From positions 248,001 through 312,000 of the forward strand of contig NZ_LT607409.1 in the NCBI RefSeq assembly GCF_900091505.1: a stretch of DNA of 64,000 bases, given 5' to 3'. The position numbers were made by a program, and so were the translations under genes. Positions 40,221-47,739 of this stretch are shown here, in pieces. Position 1 is the stretch's first letter. Each line of letters opens with the position of its first letter. The stretch is from Micromonospora chokoriensis. Its GTDB lineage: Bacteria; Actinomycetota; Actinomycetes; Mycobacteriales; Micromonosporaceae. Below the pieces are notes generated by a model. It had not been told where the DNA came from and did no database searches. It saw only the letters and a program-made list of their open reading frames with translations.

Positions 40221-40639
40221 TCCTTCACCTCACGCCTGCCGAGCACCGCGTCGGCTCGACCGAGCAGGGCCGCGTAGTCGCCGGTACGCAGGAACTCCAC
40301 CGAGCCGGAGCCGGCCGGCATGCTCTCGGCGACGAGGTCGCGGGTGGCGTCGACCGCGGCGGTCGCGGCGGCGCGGACCGTTTCGGTGATTTTTCGGCCG
40401 AGCGCCACCGCGTCGCGGTCGCGGTAGACGGTCGACGCCAGTTCTACCTGGACCAACTCGCCGCGGGCACCCACTGTCGCGGTGACCTGACCGTCGGCCG
40501 ACCGTCGGGTCACCCGAAGCTCGGCGAGCCGTGTCTGCAGGTTGTCCAAACCGGACCTGAGCTGCTGGTATTGCCCGTACACGTCGTCGAATCGGGCTCG
40601 TAGCTCGCGGTTGGCGTGCCGGTCCACCTGTTCGCTCAC
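40217..40639 (-). CDS. YbaB/EbfC-family DNA-binding-like protein
   Basis: The protein has 140 residues. It has an N-terminal coiled helix (FDDVYGQYQQLRSGLDNLQT), a β-sheet (SADGQVTATVGARGELVQVE), and a helix (ALGRKITETVRAAATAAVDA), the YbaB fold. In toxin operons of actinobacteria such proteins regularly lead T7SS toxin genes, probably as chaperones or regulators. The GTG at 40639 has GGGAGGAG upstream. It is the first gene of the four-gene operon and is divergent from the deaminase/SUKH gene. Confidence 0.82.
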   Translation of the reverse strand: MSEQVDRHANRELRARFDDVYGQYQQLRSGLDNLQTRLAELRVTRRSADGQVTATVGARGELVQVELASTVYRDRDAVALGRKITETVRAAATAAVDATRDLVAESMPAGSGSVEFLRTGDYAALLGRADAVLGRREVKE

Positions 40640-40718
40640 CGCCGCTCCTCCCGTCACCGTCGGTAGAGCAGCACCATACCGGCTGCCATCGATCCGTGTA
40701 GTCCGGTAGTTTCAGAGC

Positions 40719-41960
40719 GTGATCGACCGTCAGCAGGCCGAACAGCTCGCCGCCACCTGGGCCCGCCGCGACTCGCAGCGCCTGGGCCACGAGTGCACAG
40801 CGGTGGTGGACGAGTTCGACCTCGGGTACGTCATCACGTCCGTCGTGGCCACCGAGGTGCGGACGGTCCCCGGGGACCTGCCGACGACGGTCATCGACAA
40901 GCAGACCGGCACGGTGACCACCTGGCCACGCGTGCCGAGCGACGTGGTGGCGGAGTTGTACCGGCGCAACCAGCCGTCCGGGCCGACCGCTCCGCGCACC
41001 GTCGACCCGGCGAGCCTGCTGGTCCGGGAGATCCACCGGGTGGTCACCCCGAACACGTCGGCGCACCTGACCATCGACGGGCGGATCTGGACGGCGGAGG
41101 GCGCGAAGGGCGGCGTCCCGCTGAATCATCACCCGCTGGTCCGCGACTATCTGGACGAGCTGCCCCCGGGCGATCTGGTCCGGGGCGGGGACGCTCACGC
41201 CGAGCTGATCGTCGTCTCCGACGTGCTGCACGAGTACGACCACCGCCGGGCCGCCGAAGGCATCGCGCCGATGGGCCGGGCCGAGGCGGCGGTGCTGTTG
41301 GAGGGCGCCCGATTCGAGATCTTCCGGATCCGGGAGCCCGGCGACCCGGCTGGTGGCCCGGCCGAGCTGCCCTGCGAATCGTGCATCACCTTCCTGATCC
41401 GCGCCAACGTGCTGCCGGAGTCGGCTCGGGCGTACACCGAGACCTGGCGTGCGCCGGCGGCGACCGATCCCGACCCTGGTCGCTTCCCGGCGGAGGTCGC
41501 CAACGCGCTGGTCGCGGCCGGCTGGCGACCGCACATCGGGGACCAGATCATGGCCGCCGCAGCCGTCCGGGACGTGACAGCGGTGCCGGGGGCAACACAC
41601 CAGCACACGGTCTTTCCGGCGGCCGTGGAGGCGCTGACCGCGTTCCCCAGCCTGGTCGGTGCCCGTCGCGGCCGGGGCGAGCAGGTGTGGATCTCGCGTT
41701 TCGACATCCGGCCGCACATGATCGCGCACACCGCCGACACGCTCGCGGACTTCGGCGCGGTGCTCGGCGTACGCCTCTTCCCGATCGGCACCGAGCAGCA
41801 GGACAGCATCCTGGCCATCGACGAGCGGGGGCGGGTGTTCGCGCTCGACCAGGCCGGCGAGTGGTTCCTCGGCGACACCATCGACGCCGCACTGACCACT
41901 CTGCTGCTGGGCCGCGCCCCGGCTCGCGTCCGCGACGACGGCACCTGGCAGGCGGACTAG
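40719..41960 (+). CDS. YrhB-YwqJ deaminase-SUKH-3 three-domain protein
   Basis: The protein has 413 residues. An N-terminal YrhB-like domain (about 1-85) is followed by a YwqJ-type nucleotide/nucleic-acid deaminase fold with zinc ligands in HAE (160-162) and PCESC (218-222), then a SUKH-3 immunity-type domain (about 255-405; FPAEVANALVAAGWRPHIGD, FPIGTEQQDSILAIDERG). YwqJ folds are known as toxin effectors, SUKH-3 as their immunity. The protein may be a neutral, self-immune deaminase or a regulator. It has no signal peptide or WXG-type export domain. It is divergent from the toxin operon. GTG at 40719 is the start. Confidence 0.83.
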   Translation: MIDRQQAEQLAATWARRDSQRLGHECTAVVDEFDLGYVITSVVATEVRTVPGDLPTTVIDKQTGTVTTWPRVPSDVVAELYRRNQPSGPTAPRTVDPASLLVREIHRVVTPNTSAHLTIDGRIWTAEGAKGGVPLNHHPLVRDYLDELPPGDLVRGGDAHAELIVVSDVLHEYDHRRAAEGIAPMGRAEAAVLLEGARFEIFRIREPGDPAGGPAELPCESCITFLIRANVLPESARAYTETWRAPAATDPDPGRFPAEVANALVAAGWRPHIGDQIMAAAAVRDVTAVPGATHQHTVFPAAVEALTAFPSLVGARRGRGEQVWISRFDIRPHMIAHTADTLADFGAVLGVRLFPIGTEQQDSILAIDERGRVFALDQAGEWFLGDTIDAALTTLLLGRAPARVRDDGTWQAD

Positions 41961-41961
41961 T

Positions 41962-41986
41962 GCGGGGCCCGGTGTACGGGCCCCGC
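41962..41986. terminator. Terminator between convergent genes
   Basis: A perfect 10-bp stem (GCGGGGCCCG and complement) with a 5-nt loop lies just past the deaminase/SUKH stop and 9 nt before the end of the secreted-protein gene. It can serve both strands. Confidence 0.8.
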
Positions 41987-41994
41987 CTCCGAGA

Positions 41995-42666
41995 TCAGCG
42001 AAGCACCTCGACCGTGTTGCGGCGGACGAGGTTCTTGCCCGGCTCGCGGATCTGCTCCATCGCGGCCGAGTTGAGCAGCACGCAACTGCCCGACGGGCCG
42101 GTCACCGTCACGGTGGTCGCCCGGTTGTTGTCCAGGTTGGTCACCCGCAGCCGGGTACCCACCGGGAACTGCCCGCTGGTGGCCCCCGGTCCGGCGGCCT
42201 CCTCGAAGAAGGTGATCGCACCCGAGCACGCCGATCGGGGTGCCGGGCCGGACGCGGCGGGCGACGCGGCACCGGGGCGTACCGTTCCGGGTGCCGGCGC
42301 GGCAGGCGGCGCGGCACCGTCGAGACGCTCCACCACGTTGCGGCGGATGACGTTCTTCCCGGGCTCCCGGACCAGCTCCATGGCGGCGGCGTTGAGCAGC
42401 ACGCAACTGCCCGACGGGCCGGTCACCGTGACGGTGGTCGCCCGGTTGTTGTCCAGGTTGGTCACCCGCAGCCGGGTACCCACCGGGAAACGGTCGCTGG
42501 TCGCCGCCGGCGCCCCGCCCTCCGCGGAGAAGGTGACCGAGCCGGAGCAGACCGACGACCGGGTCGGGGAGGTGTCGGCGAACCCCAGGTTGGTACCGAC
42601 CGCCACACCCGCCGCGGCGAGCACCGCCACACTCGCCGCCAGCACGTGCTTGCGCTGCACCCTCAT
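41995..42666 (-). CDS. Secreted protein with a duplicated domain
   Basis: The protein has 223 residues. A signal peptide (MRVQRKHVLAASVAVLAAAG, cut near FADTS) is followed by two near-identical modules, about 50-115 and 155-223. Each has a Cys pair (VCSGSVTFSAEGG, SCVLLNAAAMELVREPGKN; ACSGAITFFEEAAG, SCVLLNSAAMEQIREPGKN) and the same FPVGTRLRVTNLDNNRATTV. The modules look like a small double-psi β-barrel (RlpA-like). The function is unknown. GGGAGTGA precedes the ATG. It follows the dipeptidase gene by 56 nt on the same strand, so it may be the end of that operon. Confidence 0.78.
   Translation of the reverse strand: MRVQRKHVLAASVAVLAAAGVAVGTNLGFADTSPTRSSVCSGSVTFSAEGGAPAATSDRFPVGTRLRVTNLDNNRATTVTVTGPSGSCVLLNAAAMELVREPGKNVIRRNVVERLDGAAPPAAPAPGTVRPGAASPAASGPAPRSACSGAITFFEEAAGPGATSGQFPVGTRLRVTNLDNNRATTVTVTGPSGSCVLLNSAAMEQIREPGKNLVRRNTVEVLR
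42070..42168. repeat. 99-bp direct repeat, copy 1 (inside a gene)
   Basis: This in-frame segment of the secreted-protein gene is identical to 42391-42489 except one C/G change (98 of 99), while flanking repeat sequence has diverged much further. Confidence 0.9.
42391..42489. repeat. 99-bp direct repeat, copy 2 (inside a gene)
   Basis: This is the second copy of the 99-bp block, 321 bp from the first, with a single base difference. It codes for the same barrel strand region (FPVGTRLRVTNLDNNRATTV and the following Ser-Cys). Confidence 0.9.
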
Positions 42667-42722
42667 CGCCGTCACTCCCGTCCTCGGTGTTTCCGTCACC
42701 GCCTGGTACGGACGGGACGGGC

Positions 42723-43400
42723 CTACCGTTCAGCCGGCACGGGAACCGATCTCGCGACGGTCAGGTCCACCGGCCCGTACCGGGTGCGCGGCGCCCCGGT
42801 GATCAGCGCCCAGTAACGGTCCCCGTACGACCAGTGCCACCACTCGGTCGGGTAGTTCACCATCCCCGCGCCGCCGAGGGCGTCCACCATGATCTGCCGG
42901 TTTCGGCGGGCGGTAGCGCTGATGGTGGGCGCGTCGGTGAAGCAGGCGTCGGCGCTGTCCTCCGGGGTGGCGTCGATGGCCGTGCCCAGGTCCAGCTCCA
43001 CGCCGTCGTCGGTGCACAGTGTCAGGTCGACGGCCCCGCCCGTGCTGTGCGGGGCCACCTCGACCGGTGAGACGAACTTGGTGGTCTCGCGGTGCAGTCG
43101 CTCCGGGGACCAGTCCGGGTGCCGGCGACGCAGTTCGTCGCGGTAACCGGTGAAGATCGCCAGCTGCGACTGGTACGGCCGGTAACCCTCGACCACCAAC
43201 AGACGCAGGCCTGCGGGCAGGGCCCGCTGCGCGGCCAGCAGCCGGTCCACGACCCCGGCGCGCAGTCGGGCGTACGCCCCGGCGGGGTCGGCCGCGCGGC
43301 CGTCGAGGCGCAACTCGGGCAGCGCCCGCAGGTCGAGCAGCGGGTCGCCGTCGTCGGAGCTGGGTACGGCGGCCACCCGGGGATCGGAGAGCAGGATCAT
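42723..43400 (-). CDS. D-Ala-D-Ala dipeptidase (VanX-like)
   Basis: The protein has 225 residues and no signal, so it is cytosolic. The M15D-family zinc site is complete: Arg74 (EGYRPYQSQ), His118 and Asp125 (PHSTGGAVDLTL), Glu186 and His189 (PTEWWHWSY). Such enzymes cleave D-Ala-D-Ala, removing the glycopeptide target. The ATG at 43400 overlaps the ligase stop by ATGA. Upstream are ligase, racemase/dehydratase, sensor kinase and regulator genes, all on the minus strand, which makes a resistance-type function plausible. Confidence 0.9.
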   Translation of the reverse strand: MILLSDPRVAAVPSSDDGDPLLDLRALPELRLDGRAADPAGAYARLRAGVVDRLLAAQRALPAGLRLLVVEGYRPYQSQLAIFTGYRDELRRRHPDWSPERLHRETTKFVSPVEVAPHSTGGAVDLTLCTDDGVELDLGTAIDATPEDSADACFTDAPTISATARRNRQIMVDALGGAGMVNYPTEWWHWSYGDRYWALITGAPRTRYGPVDLTVARSVPVPAER

Positions 43401-44527
43401 CGGACGCTCCCCGCCGTCAGGACGGGCCGCCCGGCGTGCCGGACGCGGGCCAGCTCCACGAGTCGGTCCACCACCTCCCGGTACCCGACACCGACAGCGG
43501 CCCACACCTTCGGGTACATCGAGTGCGCGGTGAAGCCGGGCATGGTGTTCAGTTCGTTGACGTACACCGAACCGGTCGTCTCGTCGTAGAAGAAGTCGAC
43601 ACGGGCCAGGCCCCACCCACCGATCGCGGCGAACGCGCGCAGTGACAGGTCACGGATCAGCTCGGTCACCTCGTCCGGCAGGACGGCGGGAACGATCATC
43701 GGGTCGGTGTCGCCGAAGTACTTCTGCCGGTAGTCGAACCAGCCGCCGGCGACCCGCACCTCACCGACCGCCGACGCCTCGGGGCGCGAACCGCCGAGCA
43801 CCGCGCACTCCAGCTCACGACCGGTGACTCCCTGCTCGACGATGACGAGCTGGTCGTGGCGGAGTGCCTCCTCCACGGCCGCGGCCAGGTCGTCGCCATC
43901 GTCGACCCGGGTGATGCCGATCGAGGAACCCATGCTGGCCGGTTTGACGAACAGTGGCCGGCGCAGCCCGACGACCAGGTCCTCCGGGTCCTCGGCGGCC
44001 CGGTAGGTGTGCGAGTCGAAGGCGACGTACGGCGTGACCGGGATGCCCTCGGCCCGCAGCGCCCGCTTCATCGCCACCTTGTTCATGCCCACCGCGGAGG
44101 CGAGGATGCCGCAGCCGACGTACGGCACGTTCAGCGACTCCAACAGCCCCTGCACCACACCGTCCTCACCGAACGGCCCGTGCAGCACCGGGAAGACCAC
44201 GTCCAGCTCGGCGTGCACGGCACCGGGTGCGTTGCCGGCGGCCACCTGCACGATCCCCGGGCACGGGCCACTCCGCAGCTCGACGGCCGGGCCGGTCACC
44301 ACCAGGTGGTCGTCGATGGCCCGTTCGCCGGCCGGCCGGTCGCGCAACTCGGCAAGCACCGAGTCGGGCATCAGCCGGAACCCGCCGCTGCGGGTGACGC
44401 CGATGGCGACCGTGCGGTAACCGCTGCCGGCGAGCGCCCGGGCCACCCCGAGCGCGGACGCGCAGGACACCTCGTGCTCCGCAGACGGACCGCCGAACAG
44501 GATGCCGATCCGAACGGGCGCACTCAC
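43397..44527 (-). CDS. D-alanine-D-alanine/D-serine ligase
   Basis: This is a 376-residue ATP-grasp ligase. Glu17 (GGPSAEHEVS), the Ser in VKPASMGSSIGI, and the Tyr in the ω-loop FDYRQKYFGDTDPM together match the Glu-Ser-Tyr triad of Ddl enzymes. The ω-loop lacks the D-lactate-type substitution of VanA. Mg/ATP residues lie in VNELNTMPGFTAHS. It should join D-Ala to D-Ala or D-Ser for peptidoglycan. No D-lactate dehydrogenase gene is nearby. GTG at 44527 overlaps the upstream stop (GTGA). Confidence 0.9.
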   Translation of the reverse strand: MSAPVRIGILFGGPSAEHEVSCASALGVARALAGSGYRTVAIGVTRSGGFRLMPDSVLAELRDRPAGERAIDDHLVVTGPAVELRSGPCPGIVQVAAGNAPGAVHAELDVVFPVLHGPFGEDGVVQGLLESLNVPYVGCGILASAVGMNKVAMKRALRAEGIPVTPYVAFDSHTYRAAEDPEDLVVGLRRPLFVKPASMGSSIGITRVDDGDDLAAAVEEALRHDQLVIVEQGVTGRELECAVLGGSRPEASAVGEVRVAGGWFDYRQKYFGDTDPMIVPAVLPDEVTELIRDLSLRAFAAIGGWGLARVDFFYDETTGSVYVNELNTMPGFTAHSMYPKVWAAVGVGYREVVDRLVELARVRHAGRPVLTAGSVR

Positions 44528-45549
44528 GCCGCCACCCCTTCCGCCGCCGTCACGGCGATCGGCCGTTGGACCACCAACCGCGCCAGGAGCGACGCCTCGA
44601 CGTTCCCGCCGGTCAGCACCACGCCGACCGTCCGCCGCCGGCCGAAGCCGACGTCCGCGTCGCCGGAGAGCCGGAGCGCACCGGCCAAACCCGCCGCGCC
44701 GGACGGCTCGGCCACCACCTTGAACTCCGTCAGGATCAGCCGGAACGCCGCGCCGATCTCGTCGTCGTCGACCCGGACGACCCCGCGCAGCGCGTCGCGC
44801 ACGATGGCGAACGGCAGCTCACCCACGCAGGACGGCCGTAGCCCGTCCGCGATCGTGGGCGCCGGCGCGACCGGGACGCGCACACCGGCCGCCAGGCTGC
44901 GGGCGAGCGAGTCACAACCCACCGGCTCCACGCCGTACACCTCGATGTCTCTGCCGGCCGCGGCCAGGCACGCGCCGGCCACCCCACCACCACCACCGAC
45001 GGGTACGACGAGCGCGTCCAGTGGTGTGCCCGCGCGCTCGGCCTCCTCGATCAGCTCCAGGCTGGCCGTGCCCTGCCCGGCGATGACGTCCGGGTGGTCG
45101 TACGCGTCGACGACCGGGTGACCGCTCTCGTCGCTGAGGCAGTTGGCCGTCGCCACCCGTTCCTCGACGTCGGTGCCGGCGAGCACCACACGCGCCCCCG
45201 CCGCGCGGGCCCGGTCGACCTTCGTCGGCGCCGCGTCGACCGGCAGCACCACTGTCGCCGCGAGCCCGTGTTCCCGGGCCGCCAACGCCACCGCGATCGC
45301 GTGGTTCCCGGTGCTCTGCGCGATCACACCGGTGTGGCCGTCCGCGGCGAGCCGACCCACCGCCCGCAGCGCGCCCCGCATCTTGTACGAGCCGCCGTTC
45401 TGGAGGTTCTCCGCCTTCAGCAAAATCCGCGCCCCGACCAGATCGTCGATCACCGGGGACCGCAGCACGGGGGTGCGGACCACCCGGCCGGCGAGCCAGT
45501 CGGCGGCCTCCCCGACATCGACCCGGACCTGGCCAACGGTGCGTGACAT
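44524..45549 (-). CDS. Fold-type II PLP enzyme: threonine dehydratase or serine racemase
   Basis: The protein has 341 residues. The PLP Lys is Lys56 (GGSYKMRGAL), the phosphate loop is GGGGGVAGA, and SGNH-type loop reads QSTGNHAIAV. Serine racemases have a Ser at the position of Thr80; dehydratases usually have Ala, so the hydroxyl here could support racemisation. There is no C-terminal ACT domain, so it is not the isoleucine-regulated biosynthetic form. Placed between a sensor pair and a D-Ala ligase, supply of D-Ser to the ligase is a reasonable but unproved role. Confidence 0.85.
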   Translation of the reverse strand: MSRTVGQVRVDVGEAADWLAGRVVRTPVLRSPVIDDLVGARILLKAENLQNGGSYKMRGALRAVGRLAADGHTGVIAQSTGNHAIAVALAAREHGLAATVVLPVDAAPTKVDRARAAGARVVLAGTDVEERVATANCLSDESGHPVVDAYDHPDVIAGQGTASLELIEEAERAGTPLDALVVPVGGGGGVAGACLAAAGRDIEVYGVEPVGCDSLARSLAAGVRVPVAPAPTIADGLRPSCVGELPFAIVRDALRGVVRVDDDEIGAAFRLILTEFKVVAEPSGAAGLAGALRLSGDADVGFGRRRTVGVVLTGGNVEASLLARLVVQRPIAVTAAEGVAA

Positions 45550-45619
45550 CGTTTCTCCTTTCGGGCACGCCGCAGGTGGGGTCCAGCGGTACGCGGACCC
45601 GAGCGGTGTGGTGGAAGCG

Positions 45620-46684
45620 TCAGTGCGGGTTGGGTAGTCGGACGTCGACTCTCAGGCCGCCGTGCTCGGCGGGCCGGGCCGCGATGATGCCGTCGTGCGC
45701 CTGGGTGATCGAGCGGGCGATGGCCAGGCCCAGGCCGGCGCCACCGCCCTGCGAGGTGCGGTCCCGGGCCAGCCGGCGGAACGGCTCGAAGAGACCGGCC
45801 ACCGCTTCGGCCGGCACGGGCTGACCGGTGTTGACCACGGACAGCGCGGGTTCGTCGCCCACCGTGACGGTGAGCGAGCCGCCGCGCCGGTTGTACTTGA
45901 TCCCGTTCTCCACGAGGTTGGTGACCAGGCGCTCCAGCAGCACCCGTTCGCCGACGACGACCCGGGGCGTGAGGTAGGTGTCGATGGTGACCTCGGCCTC
46001 GCGGGCGCGGTCCTGGTAGCCGGCGAGCACCGCCTCGACGATCGTGTCGAGCCGCTGCGGTATCCGCGACCGCAGGCCCTGGTCGCTCTCGCTGAGCGCG
46101 AGCAGACCCTCGATCAGCCGCTCGTTGCGCTCGTTGGTCTCCAGCAGTTGGCTGGTCAGCAACTCCAACTGCTCGCCGCTGAGCGCTTGGGCCATGCCGA
46201 CCTCGATGAGCGTCCGCTGCACGGCGAGGGGCGTACGCAACTCGTGCGAGGCGTTGGCGGCGAATCGCCGCTGGCCGTCGTACCCGGCGGAGATGCGTTC
46301 CATCATCGCGTCGATCGCCCGGGACAGCTGGGCCAGCTCGTCGTTGCCCCGGGGTCGGATCCGGTGACCGAGGTTCTGCGGGCCGAGATGCTCGATGGGG
46401 CCGGTCAGGTCACGGACCGGACGCAGGCACCACACCGCGCCGAGCCAGACCCCCACGAGCGCGGCCACCGTCACGAGCAGGACGGCCACCAGGGGCAGCA
46501 CGGACGCCCCCGGGCGTGCTTCCGCGCAGAGCGTGTACAGCCCCGGTATCGGCAGGTCGCAGAACTGCTGCCCCCTGATCCAGGTCATCGTCGCCAGCCA
46601 CTTGCCGAAGGCGGGCAGCGTCGGCCCGGCCAGCAGCGCCAGCAGACCCACCAGCAACACCCGACGTCGGGGCGTCCAGGTCAC
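45620..46684 (-). CDS. Sensor histidine kinase (VanS-like position)
   Basis: The protein has 354 residues. Two membrane helices (about 8-30 and 63-85) enclose a short extracellular loop with two Cys residues (42 and 53), likely a small disulfide-stabilised sensor. HAMP follows, then HisKA with His147 (ANASHELRTPLAVQ), N-box NLVENGIKYN and GGAGLGLAIARSI. The GTG overlaps the response-regulator stop (GTGA). Length and short loop resemble actinobacterial VanS-type kinases that respond to glycopeptides, but the ligand is unknown. Confidence 0.9.
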   Translation of the reverse strand: MTWTPRRRVLLVGLLALLAGPTLPAFGKWLATMTWIRGQQFCDLPIPGLYTLCAEARPGASVLPLVAVLLVTVAALVGVWLGAVWCLRPVRDLTGPIEHLGPQNLGHRIRPRGNDELAQLSRAIDAMMERISAGYDGQRRFAANASHELRTPLAVQRTLIEVGMAQALSGEQLELLTSQLLETNERNERLIEGLLALSESDQGLRSRIPQRLDTIVEAVLAGYQDRAREAEVTIDTYLTPRVVVGERVLLERLVTNLVENGIKYNRRGGSLTVTVGDEPALSVVNTGQPVPAEAVAGLFEPFRRLARDRTSQGGGAGLGLAIARSITQAHDGIIAARPAEHGGLRVDVRLPNPH

Positions 46685-47346
46685 GCCGATCCACCGATGC
46701 GGTAGCCGGCCTTCGGAACGGTGTGGATGATCGCCGGGTCGCCGAGCTTCTTGCGCAGGGTCATCACGGTGACCCGTACCGCGTTGGTGAACGGGTCGGC
46801 GAACTCGTCCCAGGCCTGCTCCAGCAGATCCTCGGCACTGACGACCTGGCCGTCCGCGCGCAGCAGCACGTGCAGCACCGCGAACTCCTTCGGGCTGAGC
46901 GCGAGCGGGCGGCCGTCCCGGGTGGCCGTGTGCCGACCCACGTCGAGCACCAGGCCCTCCTGGGCGAGCACCGGTGGCAGCGCCGGCGTGGACCGGCGGC
47001 CGAGGGCCTGAACCCGGGCGACCAGTTCGGCGAAGGCGAACGGCTTGGTGAGGTAGTCGTCCGCGCCGAGGCCGAGACCCTCCACCCGGTCGCGGATGCC
47101 GGCCGCCGCGGTCAGCAGCAGCACCCGCGTGCCGACCTGGGCGTCGGTGATGCTGCGGCACACCTCGTCACCGGTGTGCCCGGGCATGTCCCGGTCCAGC
47201 ACCGCGACGTCGTACCGGTTCACCCCGATCCGCTCCAACGCACCGTCACCGTCGTAGCAGACGTCCACGGCCATTGACAGGCGGCGCAGCCCTTGGGCCA
47301 CCGTGTCCGCCAACAACCGCTCGTCGTCCGCCACCAGCACCCGCAC
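46681..47346 (-). CDS. OmpR-family response regulator (VanR-like position)
   Basis: The protein has 221 residues. The receiver has phosphorylated Asp51 (VAVLDRDMPGHTGDEV) and Lys in TKPFAFAELVARV. The winged helix holds LSPKEFAVLHVLLRADGQVV and ends IHTVPKAGYRIGGSA. It is the first gene of the five-gene minus-strand cluster down to 42723 and should control it, perhaps by binding its own upstream region at 47347-47580. Confidence 0.92.
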   Translation of the reverse strand: MRVLVADDERLLADTVAQGLRRLSMAVDVCYDGDGALERIGVNRYDVAVLDRDMPGHTGDEVCRSITDAQVGTRVLLLTAAAGIRDRVEGLGLGADDYLTKPFAFAELVARVQALGRRSTPALPPVLAQEGLVLDVGRHTATRDGRPLALSPKEFAVLHVLLRADGQVVSAEDLLEQAWDEFADPFTNAVRVTVMTLRKKLGDPAIIHTVPKAGYRIGGSA

Positions 47347-47580
47347 GTCGTCCGCTCCCCCGAGTTCCGCTTACCCGGCATACCGTGTCAGGCCCGGGTT
47401 AAGGGTTCTGTAAGCACCCGTCGACAGCCATCGTCCACGGCATTGCCCCAGGGACAAGTCGTCGTGACCCAGGTGGCCGCCGGGTTCGTCCCCGTCCCGT
47501 GCCACCTGCGCCCGCTTGTCCCCACGCCCGCCCAACGGTGAGTGAGCCCCGTCACGAAGCCCCCTCACCCCGCCTTACGT
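47347..47580. promoter_or_regulatory. Upstream region of the regulator-led cluster
   Basis: These 234 bases precede the response-regulator gene (promoter on the minus strand expected). I see no ORF and no strong direct repeat that would count as an operator by eye. Together with the repeat and G-rich tract to 47739, it forms a 393-base gap without genes. Confidence 0.4.
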
Positions 47581-47655
47581 GTCGATCATGGAGTTGTGGT
47601 TGACGTTACGCGTGGCTTTGCCCGATTGGTACGGCACCACAACTCCATGATCGAC
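47581..47655. repeat. Inverted-repeat element, family B, copy 1
   Basis: Perfect 20-bp arms (GTCGATCATGGAGTTGTGGT at 47581-47600, complement at 47636-47655) enclose a 35-nt loop. The same arms with another 35-nt loop occur at 48706-48780, on the other side of the AbiEi/DUF559 gene. No ORF fits inside. Confidence 0.92.
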
Positions 47656-47738
47656 CGGGTGGGGGTGGGGGTTGGGGTGGGGGTGGGGGTGGGGGTGGGG
47701 TGGGGTGGGTGGGGTGGGTGGGGTGGGGTGGGTGGGGC
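47656..47738 (+). repeat. G-rich tract with G-quadruplex potential
   Basis: More than ten runs of three to five G separated by T or GT (GGGTGGGGGTGGGGGT type) fill these 83 bases on the plus strand. It touches the stop codon of the DUF559 gene and the end of the inverted repeat. Such a sequence can form intramolecular G-quadruplexes. Confidence 0.85.
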
Positions 47739-47739
47739 T

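Noticed and set aside
42723..44527. D-lactate (VanHAX) type resistance cluster
   Set aside because: No D-lactate dehydrogenase gene is present and the ligase ω-loop keeps the Tyr of D-Ala/D-Ser ligases.
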